In this document: positions 20,575 through 32,189 of the stretch, in pieces | Numbering within the stretch: the stretch's first letter is position 1 | Layout of the letters: each line of letters starts with the position of its first letter | From: Chrysaora quinquecirrha | Taxonomy: Eukaryota; Cnidaria; Scyphozoa; Semaeostomeae; Pelagiidae | NCBI GenBank assembly: GCA_014526335.1 | Contig: JACTAT010000015.1 | Location: forward strand, 1,103,447 to 1,167,446 | Reading direction: 5' to 3' | DNA: 64,000 bases | The notes under the pieces: generated by a model | What the model saw: only the letters and a program-made list of their open reading frames with translations | Told to the model about the DNA's origin: nothing | Databases searched by the model: none | Translations under genes and position numbers: made by a program

Positions 20575-23343
20575 ACGCAAACAAAGGAAAGAAAAGGAAA
20601 AAGGGGAACCAAGACAGAAAAAGTGAGTATAAATTTTTGAATCTGTGATCTACGATCAAGTCACCTTGACTCTTGAGTTTAAATTCTTCTATCTCAAAGG
20701 CTATACATTTTCAAATGATTTAGGAAAAGATAAACTAGATAGAACTATCAAATCATTTAAGATGACTAAGAACAAGGAAAAGGGCTAGTATAATAGTTTC
20801 CGGTGTATAAGTCGAGATTCAAGACCTGAAATTGGGCTCCAAGAACGGCACTCGACTTGTCCAGGGAGAGCGGATAATAAGTACTAAGAGGTACTAAATT
20901 ACAAAATGTTGGTCTCTTTTTAGAAGGTTCCGCTTATACAATACACACAGGGTGACTTATACATCTAATCTATGGTTTTGTAGAATTTTTAGCGCTTGAA
21001 GAATGTGTTTAAGAAACTCATTGCGAAGTCTGTGCGGTACGCATTTCGAATCTCCCGTCTTACAGTTGGCCAATTAATTGAGTCTCTAGAGCACTGAACG
21101 AAGCAGTGGGACTAGTGAAGAGAGTCTAGAAAGAGCCAGTGTATAAATGTAACCGAAGAAAAACGGGTGAAATGCAAAGCTTGATACAAGTCGAAAATGA
21201 TGTCAAAACAAAAAAATCAATCTGTATACCCCCGTTTAAAGCTGCGATCTATTTTTTGCTTGACCAATAATGAATGACCGATAACAGAACGATACGTGAT
21301 TTTTTCTCTCAGACAACGAAAACCTCGAGAGCCCAAGGCGCCGAAACCAAAGAAACAAAAAGCAGAAGTACTGTCAGCAAAACAAAAGAAGAAGATTGTT
21401 TCAAAACAATTCATTTCATCTTCGGAAGATAATTCAAGCTCTGATGAAGAAGGATTGAAGATTGATGCACCAACTGTGTAAGTGCTGTAGTCTGTTTTCC
21501 TTAACTAGTGTGATGTTTAAAGTCCTGGTAAGACGATTAGACAATATTGGTCCAACATTTGAGATTTGCCTTACCAGCGATGTTGCAAAACGTTGCTGGA
21601 AAACTTCAAAAACATTTTATGCCTTTATCAAGCTTATATCTTGTACCTAGAGGTGAACCGCAATACACCAAGCAAGGATGTGAAGCTGAATTGCTGATTT
21701 GTTTTGAACAGCAATCAGCTCAATTGATACAGTGAGATAACTGATAGAATTATGATCGTAGAGCTTGAGGTCGAGGGAAGACTGAAGCTCCTAGTGCGGG
21801 GGCTGGACCCCTCGTGAGAGAGCTGGTCCCCCTAGTTGGAGGGCTTGTCCTCTTGTAGGATGGCTGAACCCCCTAGTTATTGATAGAGAATTGATTTTTT
21901 ACATTCTGGTATTGTTGTTTAATGGATTTGCCAGGAAGCCCCCCGCCCCTTGAGCCCAACCTGTTATTTTTCCACCTCTACATCGCTGAATGGAATCGAT
22001 TGTTGATTGCGCAGGAGGTCGGAAACATTGTTTGAAATAGCTTTTATGGGAACCAGGCTATAGGTGAATAAATATAAGCCATTGAGTTTTTCTTGCTTTT
22101 CTCCTCACCAGTAACGATGAAGGCTCCTCCCGCAGTGAAGACGAAGAGGTCACACAACAGTCTGACGAAGAGAAGAGTGACGTATCAAGAGAATCTGAAA
22201 ACGAAAGAGACGAGTCTGATAACGAAAAAGCTGATTCTGAAAACGATGATGATGATTTTGACCAGCCAGCTGAAGAAAGTGATGAGCAGAGTGATGCAGA
22301 AATGAAAGAGCCTGAGCCTCGGGATGATGATGCAAGTGAGGCTGGCGATGCAGACAGTGATGTTGAACAAGAACCGGTAAAAAAGAAGAAAACGAATCGA
22401 GTTATCAGTTCGTAAGTCACTTTAGCATGATCTTAAGATTTCAGCTTCTCCACACAGGGCTTTTTTCAGACCAACGGAAAACATAAACCTCCCTTTTTTG
22501 AATGAAAAAAAAGCAATTTTATTCCAACTTAATGTTAGACTTGCTCCAAGTCTGTTTTCTGTTTATTCATTCGGTGCGGTGGATAGCACGTTATCGCAAC
22601 TACTGCGAAGGAGTCACTTGAAAGTAGGGAAGGAAAACATATTTTTCTATTTTCTTTTTCTTCATTAATCCCTTGCAGTACTGTTTCCAACAACACTGAT
22701 CAAATAAAAAATAGACTTGGAGCAAGTCTAACTTAATGTGGGAGTGAGCGTTTTGGTCTCCCTGTTGGGATAGTCCTCTTGCCTGCTTTTCCGTATCAGT
22801 CGGAGGCTGTCACATGTTCATAAAAAGTTGTTTGATGTTAAAAAGGCTCTCATTTACGTAGCTAACTAAAATTTCCAAGCGGCTTACCTAGTTTGCTGGA
22901 TAGTTACTTGCCATGACTTTATGGCATGTCTTGTACACAGGCCCATTGAAAAACAGGTTTTTCTTCGCCAAACCCCAACCGTTGGTTGGAATCTTGCTTT
23001 CTAGCACTTGGGCCTGGGTTGGGCTCGTGAACAGTTGTATAGCTTGCCCTATGTTTTCGAAACGTATGTCATCATCCCAGAGTCTAGAAATGTATTCACC
23101 TTTCCTCAAGACAAAAACACGCCTGGCTGCAGACCTTCCCAACTTGACAATGAGAAATAGGCGTGTCTTTGGTGTGGCATGAGGTTCTTTTTTGTTTGAA
23201 CTGACGTTCCCCGGTCAATAACCGTGTGACCGTAACTTTTCCCTGCGTACCATTCTAACTTAATAAGACCGACTGTTTACGGTTCGTATTTTAGATTCAA
23301 TTTCTTACTCGTTACCTGTAGGTCCGAGTCAGAGGAAGAATGA
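20575..23343 (+). CDS. C-terminal exons of a CTR9-like PAF1-complex protein (partial)
   Basis: Four exons join in phase: 20575-20622, 21313-21477, 22112-22411 and 23322-23343, stopping at TGA 23341-23343. They encode about 178 residues: Lys/Arg/Pro-rich first (RKQRKEKEKGEPRQKK; PREPKAPKPKKQKAE), then KKIVSKQFISSSEDNSSSDE followed by EGLKI, then a long Ser/Asp/Glu-rich region ending RVISSSESEEE. The order and the KSK..ISSS(D/E)DxSS(D/E)E..LKI stretch match what I recall of the disordered C-terminus of CTR9, the TPR scaffold of the PAF1 transcription-elongation complex. Other acidic nuclear proteins remain possible. An AATAAA follows at once (23351). The TPR-coding 5' exons, about 900 residues in the family, are absent. 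Confidence 0.6.
22536..22730. mobile_element. MITE with 9 bp target duplication (Mutator-like)
   Basis: A 195 bp element. Its ends are a perfect 18 bp inverted repeat, TAGACTTGCTCCAAGTCT, which is itself almost palindromic. Both sides carry the 9 bp ACTTAATGT (22527-22535 and 22731-22739). A 9 bp duplication points to Mutator-like elements. It lies in the last intron of the CTR9-like gene. Confidence 0.88.
23078..23245 (-). mobile_element. hAT-type MITE, copy 3 (inverted)
   Basis: A reverse-complement copy of the element at 830-1004: CAGAGTCTAG at the left and CTTTTCCCTG at the right, with the shared AACCGTGTGACCGTAAC interior. The flanking octamers do not match, so the copy is older or was moved. 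It lies in the last intron of the CTR9-like gene. Confidence 0.75.
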
Positions 23344-23350
23344 TAAAACG

Positions 23351-23356
23351 AATAAA
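23351..23356 (+). promoter_or_regulatory. polyadenylation signal of the CTR9-like gene
   Basis: A canonical AATAAA eight bases after the stop codon. It supports 23343 as the end of the coding sequence, although a signal this close gives a very short 3' UTR. Confidence 0.55.
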
Positions 23357-24178
23357 AGAATATGATCTGAAATGTAAATATGGACAGAACAGTTCTCCGG
23401 TAGTCTCGACGAAGTGGAAGAAAATGAAATAACCAAAGGAACTCTTGTGGCTTGTATAAAAGACTAGAAATACTCATTATGTACTAAAACTTTAAAAAAA
23501 ATGCTACCAGAAACGTTGAGAGGGGGGAAAGGTGGTGTAAGAAGTTGGGTGTCCGAATCCAGGGGTCGAGGGATGCCTGCAAAAATTAATTCTGCACTCG
23601 TAAAATTTGTTTAGTGCCTCTGAATGTTAGACGGTCTGTTTCTCTGTTTTATAATCTTTCGATTCTTGAGAATCTATCCAAAAAGGGGGCTTTTCCTTAT
23701 TTTCAAGAGTCTAAAGAACATTACCATAAAGCTTCTTCTGTCAGGGGCGATGCAATGGAGTGAACTTGGGAGAAAGGTAATGTCCAACTCTCTTTTCTCA
23801 AGGATCGATTCTCTAGTTGCTTCTAAATTTTAAGAGAAAATGTTTGAGGTACCGAATCGTAAGCAACAAAGACACATTACATAGTACTCCATCGCCCATG
23901 CTACCTCTCGACTGTCCTGGTCGCTACAAGTGTATACTTTTATACCTTAACCGAGCAAGCATAACCTTACAGTTCTGTTTTTTTTTTAATTGAACAGAAC
24001 TTGTCTGAGTTCAATTTGTATAAAAAAAATAGAGAAATCAAGCTTTCGTTGTAACAGGGTTTCAGAGTGAGATCAAGTAGATATCTGTATTGAAATTCTT
24101 GTTGGCTTTTACCCAAGAACTATATAGAGTTCAAAGGCGTGTACCTTTTATTCTCCTCCCCTTCTAGATGGTGAGTAA
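23357..24178. other. intergenic, no gene seen
   Basis: No exon supported. The ORFs here have no family resemblance. Confidence 0.4.
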
Positions 24179-24179
24179 A

Positions 24180-24340
24180 AGTAAAGGTGAAATGGTTTGT
24201 TTAGCACCAGTCGCCAGGATCTCAGACACAGATGAGCTAACGAGACCTTGACCTTGATCCCTTGGCGATGTGGGGCTATCGTGGATGGAGCTTGAACCCT
24301 GACCTGACTTAGCTCTTTGGGGTGTCATTCGCTCAACAAG
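24180..24340 (-). repeat. tRNA-derived SINE, diverged copy
   Basis: Contains GGTGAAATGG, AGCACCAGTCGCCAGGATCT and GACCTTGACCTTGATCCC, shared with the copies near 28753, 36941, 42361 and 54347. The B-box region is degraded in this copy. The family reads as a SINE on the minus strand. Confidence 0.7.
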
Positions 24341-25005
24341 TAGAGCGTAGAATGCACCAGAAAATACTGGCCGTTCAATGATGCCTTTGTATTGTTTTCA
24401 GTACCAGCTCCAGCTTCATTTTCCGTTTGGTTCATTATGAAAATGGCCAATGGGGTTCCTATTCCCCCTCCCAATTTCCCTCAACTGAAAATTTTCTGGC
24501 GATTTCTATCGTTTCATTGCCGAAGAGTGTGGAATATTTTATTTCTCGCTTAGCATAAACGCAAAATAATCCATTTCCTGTCTCTTGAGCCTGCGGCAAC
24601 GAAAAAATGCAGAAAAACCTTTAATATTCGTCGCCACCTTTATGACTTGTAGTTCTTTCTTTCAAAATTTGCGTTGAGCAATGGATAAACAGAAAACAAG
24701 GAGTGGACTGTTTAAAAAAAAGAATTATAGATTTGTTTTATGGAATAAATAATGGATGAAGTGGAGGAATAAGAATACGATATAAAATGAATAAAGTAAA
24801 GGAGCCATAAAGTGAAGACAAAGGGGAAAATCCAGAAATCACGGAGAATGCGTAAAACCTCGTTTTGGGAATTAGGGCGCGGCGCGAAAGGCGCGGCGAA
24901 AAGCGGATATCACTGGCGGATATTCAATTCAGGCCTAGGCAGGTGAACTGAAGAGACGCCCTGATACTTCTGAACTTCTGTTCACTTGCTGTATGTTTTG
25001 AAATC

Positions 25006-28000
25006 ATGGCGAAGCGTCGTATAATTGCTGTCAACTGCGTGAAGAACTGCTTCTTGGTTTGTGCTACTCTTCTTTGGGTAAGTATCTCTGTAAACAACGG
25101 AAAGCTGACACAACAATTTTGTCAAAAAGCAAAATTGTTGTTGATTGATGGCCTAATAAAGTGCTCAGTGTGCAAAAATTCTAGTCTTACTATCATCCAT
25201 CACTACACCGGTACAGAGGTCTAGCAAAAAATCAAGGATCGAGGATTGTTTTAAAATTATTGTCAAAGCAAGATCTCTGTTTCACTTTGGGGTTTTTGAA
25301 TCTGTCTACATCAAAACCAAAAGGCTGGTTGTTCTGTGTAGACAGAAAGCGTTCGTTTTCTCACTTGGACTCTTCAAATAATTTCAGTTAAATTTAGTGT
25401 AGTTAAATTTAGTTTAATTCTTAGACTTAGTTATTCCTTGTAGTATTGCAATCATCGTGTAACATTTTTGCATGTAGACGATAGTATTGTAAACTACTAG
25501 ACCCCGTTGTGGGTGATGAATATATGAATTGAATTGAATTGAATTGAATAATTCTATTGGTCGTCCAACTGTAGCTGATTGGTGTTAAAAACACAATGCC
25601 ACTTCAGCTTCTCTTTCCAATTGGTGCATTTTGAGCCACATCTGGGTATAATTTCTGCCTTAGTTAATTGTTTTGGTCTGTTTCTGACGTTAATTCTCTA
25701 AGGAGTGTCAGACAAAAAAAAACTTTTAAGTATGCCCAAAAATGATTCCGCTGTTCATCGCAATTTTGAATTTTTGTAACACTCAAAAACAATAATTTTT
25801 TTCTAGTTTACAGCAGCTGGGATATTTGGAGTGGGAGTTTGGACATTGGCAGCAAAAAATGATTATGAAGCACTTCTTGGCAGTGTGATGTATGTAACTG
25901 CTGCAGGTACAATGGTTGCAGCGGGATTGTTTGCAATGTTCGTTTGCATTTTTGGCATAATTGGTGCAGTCAGAGAAAGCAGATTCATGGTTATGGGTGT
26001 AAGTATTGAATTTCATAATTTTTGTTGCATATAAGCAAACAGTTGTTATTTTGGAATTTAACAGTTTTTTTTCAGATTTTCAGAAGCATGGATAAAAATG
26101 GGGTATTTTTGTAACAGACTTAGAAGGAAACTAACTTAAAAACAAGCAAACAGTTATGAGGGGCCAAGTTGCCTCAAAATGTAGGTTGTGTTTGCCAAGT
26201 GAACCAGTGCAACAAGCAAGTCAGTATTTTTTATCATTGGCAAAATGGTCTTTGGTATTCTTAAATAATAATGATTTTCTGTCTTTTGCAGTTTTTTGTC
26301 ATGATAACCATTGTATTTGTGTTGGAGCTGATTGCTGGTATTCTTGCTTATGTCTACAGGGGTCAGGTAAATCTTATTTTTGCCATTCTCTATTTTTATT
26401 TTCAGTTTCATTTCTGTTCTCTCCAACTCATATTTTGTCTTCTTTATTCATCACCCATTATACTGAATCTTACATCAATACTGGTAAATTTCACTTTCAC
26501 CCCCAACAACTTGTGTACAATTTATTTTTATGCCTTGTATTGAAATGTTATTGTTTGAAATATGCTTCTTTAGGTACAAGCAGAAGTAAGCAAAAGCTTG
26601 AATGCAACCATTGCATCAAAATATGGTGTTGTTGGACATGAGAAGGAAACCAAAGCTGTGTCAAGATTGCAAACAACTGTAAGCACACTTAAAAAGAATT
26701 TTCTCATTCTGATTTAATGAGATCTGTTATTTTTCCACTACAGTATAATTGAATTATGACATACTTGCTTATAACATACTCTGGAATATGGCATACCATT
26801 TAAATTGTCCCTGGTGCCACAGAGTGAAAGAAAATACCCTGTTTATAACCTACCTTTCTTATAACGTACCAAATACTATGGTCCCTTTGAGTATGTTATA
26901 ACCGGATATATTAACTTTATTATGCCTTTATAGCATTTTGTGAATATTCTGTCTGATTGCGTTTTCATACTCTTTGGGTAGTGCAAAATTTAAAAATTGC
27001 AAGATAAAGCGGAAACACCTTTGGACGTACTTAAAACCTTTTTCCTTCGACACTCCTCTCCCTAGAGTATACAGATCAGAAACAGACCAAAACAATTGAC
27101 TAAGGTGCCATTCCTTGAGGAGGTATTCATTGAATTGATGGAACCTGCCACCACATCATTGGAGCTCAGCCTCAGCAATGAAACTTTCCCATGAAGGGAT
27201 GAAGTAGAAATGGGAGCTCCTTTGTGACTCTTTTCTTTCTTGGTAAAAGATTGGAGCTCCTCCTAAATACACAACTTAAAGCGGCTTAAAACTCTTACAA
27301 ACGCCCTGGGTTTCTAATCGTATGGAAGTGGGGTTTACGAAACTCGTGTAAAACTGATTTATCATACTTTGTTTTGTCACAGTACCACTGCTGTGGAGAT
27401 GTAGACTTTGCAAGTTGGCGTAATTCAAATTGGAGAAAATCAAATAACATCAGCGGAGTTGCAGAAGTGCCTGATTCATGCTGTATTTCGCCATCAGTGA
27501 AGTGTGGAGTAAGAATTCATCCATCTAACATATGGAGAAATGATCTTAAAGTAAGCTCTATGTTGTCTTCTCACTTGTGAAAGATTTTATCAAGCCTAAT
27601 AATAGTTGTTTCTGAGGGCACTACGAGAAAATTTAACCTAAAGCTGTCAGTACAAAACCGAGCTTGCGAGATTTTGTACAGAGGCTGAGGGTAATATTTT
27701 TGGTACTGTTCCGAACAGGAAGTCTAGGGACAAGGCATGGTCATGGCCCCCTTATGATTGCAAAAGTCATGTGTGAAGCCAGTACAAGGAAGCTATGTGG
27801 TGCTGCATTCTAAACCTTTCGAAAAAACTAACTAAGTAACTAAACAACTAACTAACTACATAACTTACTAATTAACTTACTAACTAACTAACTAATTAAC
27901 TAACTAACCAACTAACTAAACAACTAACTAACTACATAACTTTCTAATTAACTAATTAACTAACTAACTAACTAACTAACCAACCAACTAACAAGACAGC

Positions 28001-31000
28001 AAAGCCAGTACAACGAAGCTATTTGGTGCTGCATTCTAAACCTTTCGAAGAAACTAACTAACTAACTTAACAACTAACTAACTACATATCTTACTAATTA
28101 ACTTATTAGCTAACTAACTAACTAACTAGCTAATTAAGTAACTAACTAACTAACTAATAAACTAGCTAACTAGCTAACTTACTTACTTACTTACTTACTT
28201 ACTAACTAACCAACCAGCCAACGAACTAAACAACTAACTAACTAACTAAGTAACTAACCAACCAACTAACTAACTAATCAACTAAAGAATTTCGAACTGA
28301 CTGTAAGAGAATTTTTATTTTCTCCAAACTATTGGTACAGAAGAGTAATCTTATGCCTAATGTTACCTACGTAAATTTTTAAATCTGTATACTTTTACCA
28401 TTTAAGGTTTAATCTTAAAAGATATCATGTTTATTCTAAGAACGTGATCTTAGATTTCTAATAATGGTACTTCTACCTTTTTTCAGCCTTTGGGATGTTT
28501 TACTAAGTTGGAAAGATATCTCTCCGATCATCTGTTCATAATGGGAATCGTTGGAATTTGTGTTGGTCTCGTCCAGGTAAGTGGACTTTGTTTTCATTAC
28601 CAGTGTAGTGAAAAACGCCAAGACAAGACATAGTTTCAGCAAGAATGAGATGTATTTTGTCTTGAAGCTTCTTCACGTATTGAATTTCGACAATATAAGG
28701 TTGAGAGAAGAGGTCCCAATGAAATGAACCACTTGACCCGCTATAGTGCGTTGGTGAAGGTGAAATGGTGTTTTGGCACCAGTCGCTAGGAACTCAGTAG
28801 TAGGTTAACTCGAACCCTAACCACACTGAGCTTCTGACACCATGAGTCAGCTGGATTAAACCACGACGCCACAGCACCTTCAGCTTTCTTCAAAAGTAAT
28901 GCCTGTGCGAAACGTTTCGGTAGACCTGAGCCATAGTTTTCGCTATTGAATTGAGGAAATCGAGCTTACCTCAAACAATAATTAAGCCAACATTCGATTG
29001 AGTAGTTGTTGTTGTAAAGGTTGCCGTTCGTCTTTGCGATGAGTGGTTAAGTCTGTGATGATTTGACTTTATGATCAGCAAGCATGATTTTCTGGCTGTC
29101 GGAGGAAATATTTTAGATGGGAGGGAGGGACATTACTGGTGCAGCCATTACCTTCATATTGCATTTTGTTGGCGAAGCATAAGATCTTTCACTCTCCATC
29201 TCTGTTTTGGCAATGTGTTTCTGATTAGTTTTGGCAAGCAGTTTTTACTCCGAAGTCGAATACCGTTGCGAAAATCGCAGTTCTGGGATAAATCACAAAC
29301 CGTATGCCTCAAACGACTGTTTTATAAATTAGCCTTCATGTTTAACTGTCAGGGTGACAGTTAAAGCGATAGCAACATAAATATGTCCTTGTGTAACGTG
29401 AGTAATGAATGTTGTGAGTCAGCAGGGAATGGCAACATCTGAGCGATGCACGGGGTTCTTGGCTGGAAATTTTATAACGGTCTGCCGCGAGCATATTCAA
29501 AATGACTAGACTAAACTCTATGAGAATAGCACCCTTGGCGAGATCAATTTCTGCACATATGATACCCTCAGCTAGATCTCATTTCGAAACCATTCGATTC
29601 AGCATATAGCTCAAAGTTGTTGGTTTGCAGTGGAAAGTTCTGAATTCTTGACGGTCCCTTAGACCAACATTGTTAGATATGATATCCTTTGCTAGGCCGC
29701 AGCTTGGTCAAAATTGCAAAATGGTTTACCCTTGGATAGACTAGAAGACCGAAAACGTATACCCTTGAGTGTTCCCCTTTCACTGTGGAAGAACCCTTCT
29801 TGTAGCGATTCCAGCTATCTGCTCACAATGGAACAAACAGAAAATGTCCGTCCTTGTTTGCTTATTAATTTGGAAGCTAAGCTCTTGATCGATCGTATGC
29901 TTGTGTATTGTATTCGAATCAAAGGCCCTACAAGATCGCCTAAGAAGAAATGAGCAGATTATATAGGTCTGTAATTCCACAGTTGCCTAAACATGAGCTA
30001 TTGTCAATTTGGAACGAAAGAACAAACGTCGACGTGGTTAAGATAGTCACTGAGACTATCAACCTGTTCAAGATAGCAGATGTCACGCACCAAAAGGAGT
30101 CAAATCAAATCAACATAAATGGTGTTTCAATTGCAATATAGTGGTCATATTTGTGAAAGTATAAGGAACAAGGTAGAATGAAGGAAAGCAAACAGAAAAA
30201 AGGTTAAGCTAATATCTCGCTAAAGCAAAACGGGCTTCTCCAGGCTGTATTATTTATAACATGCAGCAAAATCATTCCTAAGACCCCTTAAGACTGCTAC
30301 GTCTATTTTTCTTACAGGTGATATTTTACTATGGTGTCTTTCCAATCGGTGCCAGACCCCGCAGTCTACTATCCTCTTTTTTTCTTGCAAATGATATATT
30401 TCACTGTCGTGTCTGCAATTCTTGTTACTTGTCCTCTCCTCTTTGCTTTTAATATACTTTGCTTCATAAGCTAAAGAAATCATAAAAGCACTTGGTTAGC
30501 AAAAATTAGCTTTAAAAGAGTGAGCAGAAACGACAGATCTGTGAAGTAATTGTATAATTGTAATTTTAGCAAATGATGTCTTGTGGTTACCGTCAAGGGT
30601 AATCGTCCACGGCGCTTCCATTAGGATGGATGATCAGCCTACGTTAGACTTATTACATGTGTCGTAGTTATCGCTCTTGAGTCTATGCTGGACGCTCAAA
30701 CCACTTTGAGCAAACAGCTATGTGGTTGTTGTTGTTGTTGTTGCTGTTTGCGAAGATTGGGACTCATGTAATTAGTCTATGTTTATGTATACAAGCTCGC
30801 CTCCCATCTCATTTGGCAGTCTTTGCTTCTACATGTCAATTAATTGCAATGCTTTGGAGCTGTGAACAACCTTTAGAGATGCAAGGAAGTAAAAGATGAC
30901 ACTGATGACAGTCGCTATCCTGTAATGATATTATACGAAATGGACAGAATTTGATTCCCAACAGAATGGAGAATGAAGACACATTTTTCAGATAAGGTCT

Positions 31001-31279
31001 CCTAATATTGATGCTGGTTATTCTAGAAAATAAAGCCGGAGAAAATAGCTTACATGTTGACGTACTTGTGCCGAAATACTGGCCCAGACTGGAAATTGTT
31101 AAGCAATGTTGTAGTGGTATCATAGCTCTCCTTAATTTTGGCTCTCTCTTTGTTCTCTCAAGATGAAATCGTGTAGTTTCATTAGACTTGAATGTTTTAC
31201 TGCTTCAATCTTGTTATAGATGAGTTGCATGGCGCTTTCTATGTGGTTGTACAGATTGATTGTTGACAGCTATTATTGA
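25006..31279 (+). CDS. tetraspanin, seven exons
   Basis: Exons 25006-25077, 25807-25998, 26292-26366, 26574-26678, 27383-27550, 28487-28576 and 31220-31279 all join in phase 0 and give 253 residues, a normal tetraspanin length. There are four membrane segments: about 13-35, the exon 2 end (VTAAGTMVAAGLFAMFVCIF), exon 3 (FFVMITIVFVLELIAGILAY) and exon 6-7 (FIMGIVGICVGLVQMSCMAL). The large extracellular loop has the diagnostic CCG (151-153), PDSCC (178-182), C189 and C208, so six cysteines, with N-glycosylation sequons at N123 and N170. Juxtamembrane cysteines (C11, C15) are palmitoylation candidates. Tetraspanins organise membrane microdomains with integrins and other partners. The last exon sits 2.6 kb downstream and ends MWLYRLIVDSYY. 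The subfamily is not assigned. Confidence 0.95.
25380..25556 (+). repeat. retroposon-like 3' tail with (GAATT)n
   Basis: In tetraspanin intron 1, sequence with GTAACATTTTTGCATGTAGA leads into GAATTGAATTGAATTGAATT. A unique 3' region ending in a pentamer tail is typical of non-LTR retroelement 3' ends. No reverse-transcriptase fragment adjoins it. Confidence 0.4.
25560..25805 (+). mobile_element. dispersed GTCTGTTTCTGACG MITE, single-copy form
   Basis: Contains GCTGATTGGTGTTAAAAACA, CATCTGGGTATAA, GGTCTGTTTCTGACGTTA and GTGTCAGAC followed by AAGTATGCCCAAAAATGATT. This is the unamplified form of the element whose middle is tandemly repeated at 6590-7497. It ends just before the tetraspanin exon 2 acceptor, so this exon's polypyrimidine tract may derive from it. 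Confidence 0.7.
26985..27115 (-). mobile_element. dispersed GTCTGTTTCTGACG MITE, partial inverted copy
   Basis: In tetraspanin intron 4: AAAATTGCAAGATAAAGCGG, GACGTACTTAAAACC, CGACACTC and CAGAAACAGACC match the reverse complement of the family at 25560 and 6590. Confidence 0.6.
27820..28290 (+). repeat. (AACT)n tetranucleotide array
   Basis: About 450 bp of AACTAACTAACT with ACTAATTAACT and TTACTTAC variants, in tetraspanin intron 5. A 30-odd bp unique segment (near 28005-28050, CAGTACAACGAAGCTATTTG) repeats the sequence just before the array (27780-27830), so the array and its flank were duplicated together. Confidence 0.92.
28753..28882 (-). repeat. tRNA-derived SINE
   Basis: In tetraspanin intron 6. 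On the minus strand it reads GGTGCTGTGGCGTCGTGG (A-box-like) and, further on, GTTCGAG (B-box), then ends in CACCATTTCACCTTCACC. This matches the copies at 36941 and 42361 except for an internal deletion. Confidence 0.8.
28883..31219 (+). other. remainder of tetraspanin intron 6
   Basis: Includes (GTT)n at 30722-30741 within a foldback sequence (30630-30780) that shares TAGACTTATTACATG and GACTCATGTAAT words with 9805-9930 and 56870-56950. The open frames in it (29071-29364, 29714-30141) show no family resemblance. Confidence 0.45.
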
Positions 31280-31925
31280 GCAAAATCAGCCTCTTTCTGG
31301 TGAAAGTTTCTATTGATATTGAAACAAGACGAGGCTTGAACATGTGATTAATTCTTGTGACTTTGGTTTTGAAACATTTAAGTATAGTTACAAATAGTAA
31401 ACTAAATAGACCTATAATAATTCGTAAGCTTTTATTTAATGTTAGGTTACTATTAATATAGTTTATTTGTAATAACATGTCGTTTATACCGTAAATGGGC
31501 TTTTGTCAAAATGAAGGCATACTGGGTGTTTCATCTTAACCCAAAGGAGAAAAGGGAGAATTTATTCCGATTTTTCAATGTTTTTGTAAACCAGAGGATT
31601 GAAAAATTAGGCCGCTTTTTTGCTGTACTCGACAACTTTAGCCAAATATAGTTGTACCCAGACTCTCATTATGCAGTGTCTCCTTATTAAGAACTCGAAT
31701 GAAAATGGTAGCAGGCAATGTTGTGTAGCTTAAGCATAATTGTAACTACATCGCGATACTGCCGTTTATTCTTCAGCGCAGAAATTTTTCATAAACATTT
31801 TATTTGTAATCCTGTTAGGTTTTTTCCTCAGTTTGTGGTAAAATTCGCCTTTTTAAAATAACTTTATTTATATGCTTAATGTATGTTATTAGGATACTAC
31901 TACCAATACAAGCAGTACAGTATTA

Positions 31926-32184
31926 GGCCCGGGCCAAACAATCAAACATTGTTTATCAAACTTTTGAAATTTGCTTGTCGATTGAAATGTTTTACTGTCA
32001 GAAGTGTTGCACATTTGGCCACGTTGCAAAGCATTGCGTCAACAAAAAATCTAATTGAACTTTTTAAAAAATATCGGACAGAAAAGTCCGCTTGTCAAGC
32101 AATATTTTGCGACCTAGTCAAACGATCAAGCATTGTTTGCGAACAAATTCAAGACAAACAATGTTTGACTGTTTGGCCAAGGCC
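31926..32184. mobile_element. GGCCAAACAATCAAACATTG foldback MITE
   Basis: The left end GGGCCAAACAATCAAACATT and the inverted right end AATGTTTGACTGTTTGGCC form a long terminal inverted repeat. It is preceded by TTA, while the right flank is GTA, so a 3 bp duplication is imperfect. Related sequence lies at 12417-12610 and 38183-38830. Confidence 0.65.
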
Positions 32185-32189
32185 GTAAA

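Noticed and set aside
23277..23477. Minus-strand open frame with Phe/Ser-rich sequence
   Set aside because: It overlaps the last CTR9-like exon and its poly(A) signal in antisense and has no features of its own.
30317..30460. Alternative last exon of the tetraspanin (acceptor TTTTTCTTACAG)
   Set aside because: It would give VIFYYGVFPIGARPRS and more, unlike a tetraspanin fourth helix. The exon at 31220-31279 completes the helix and tail with the same phase.
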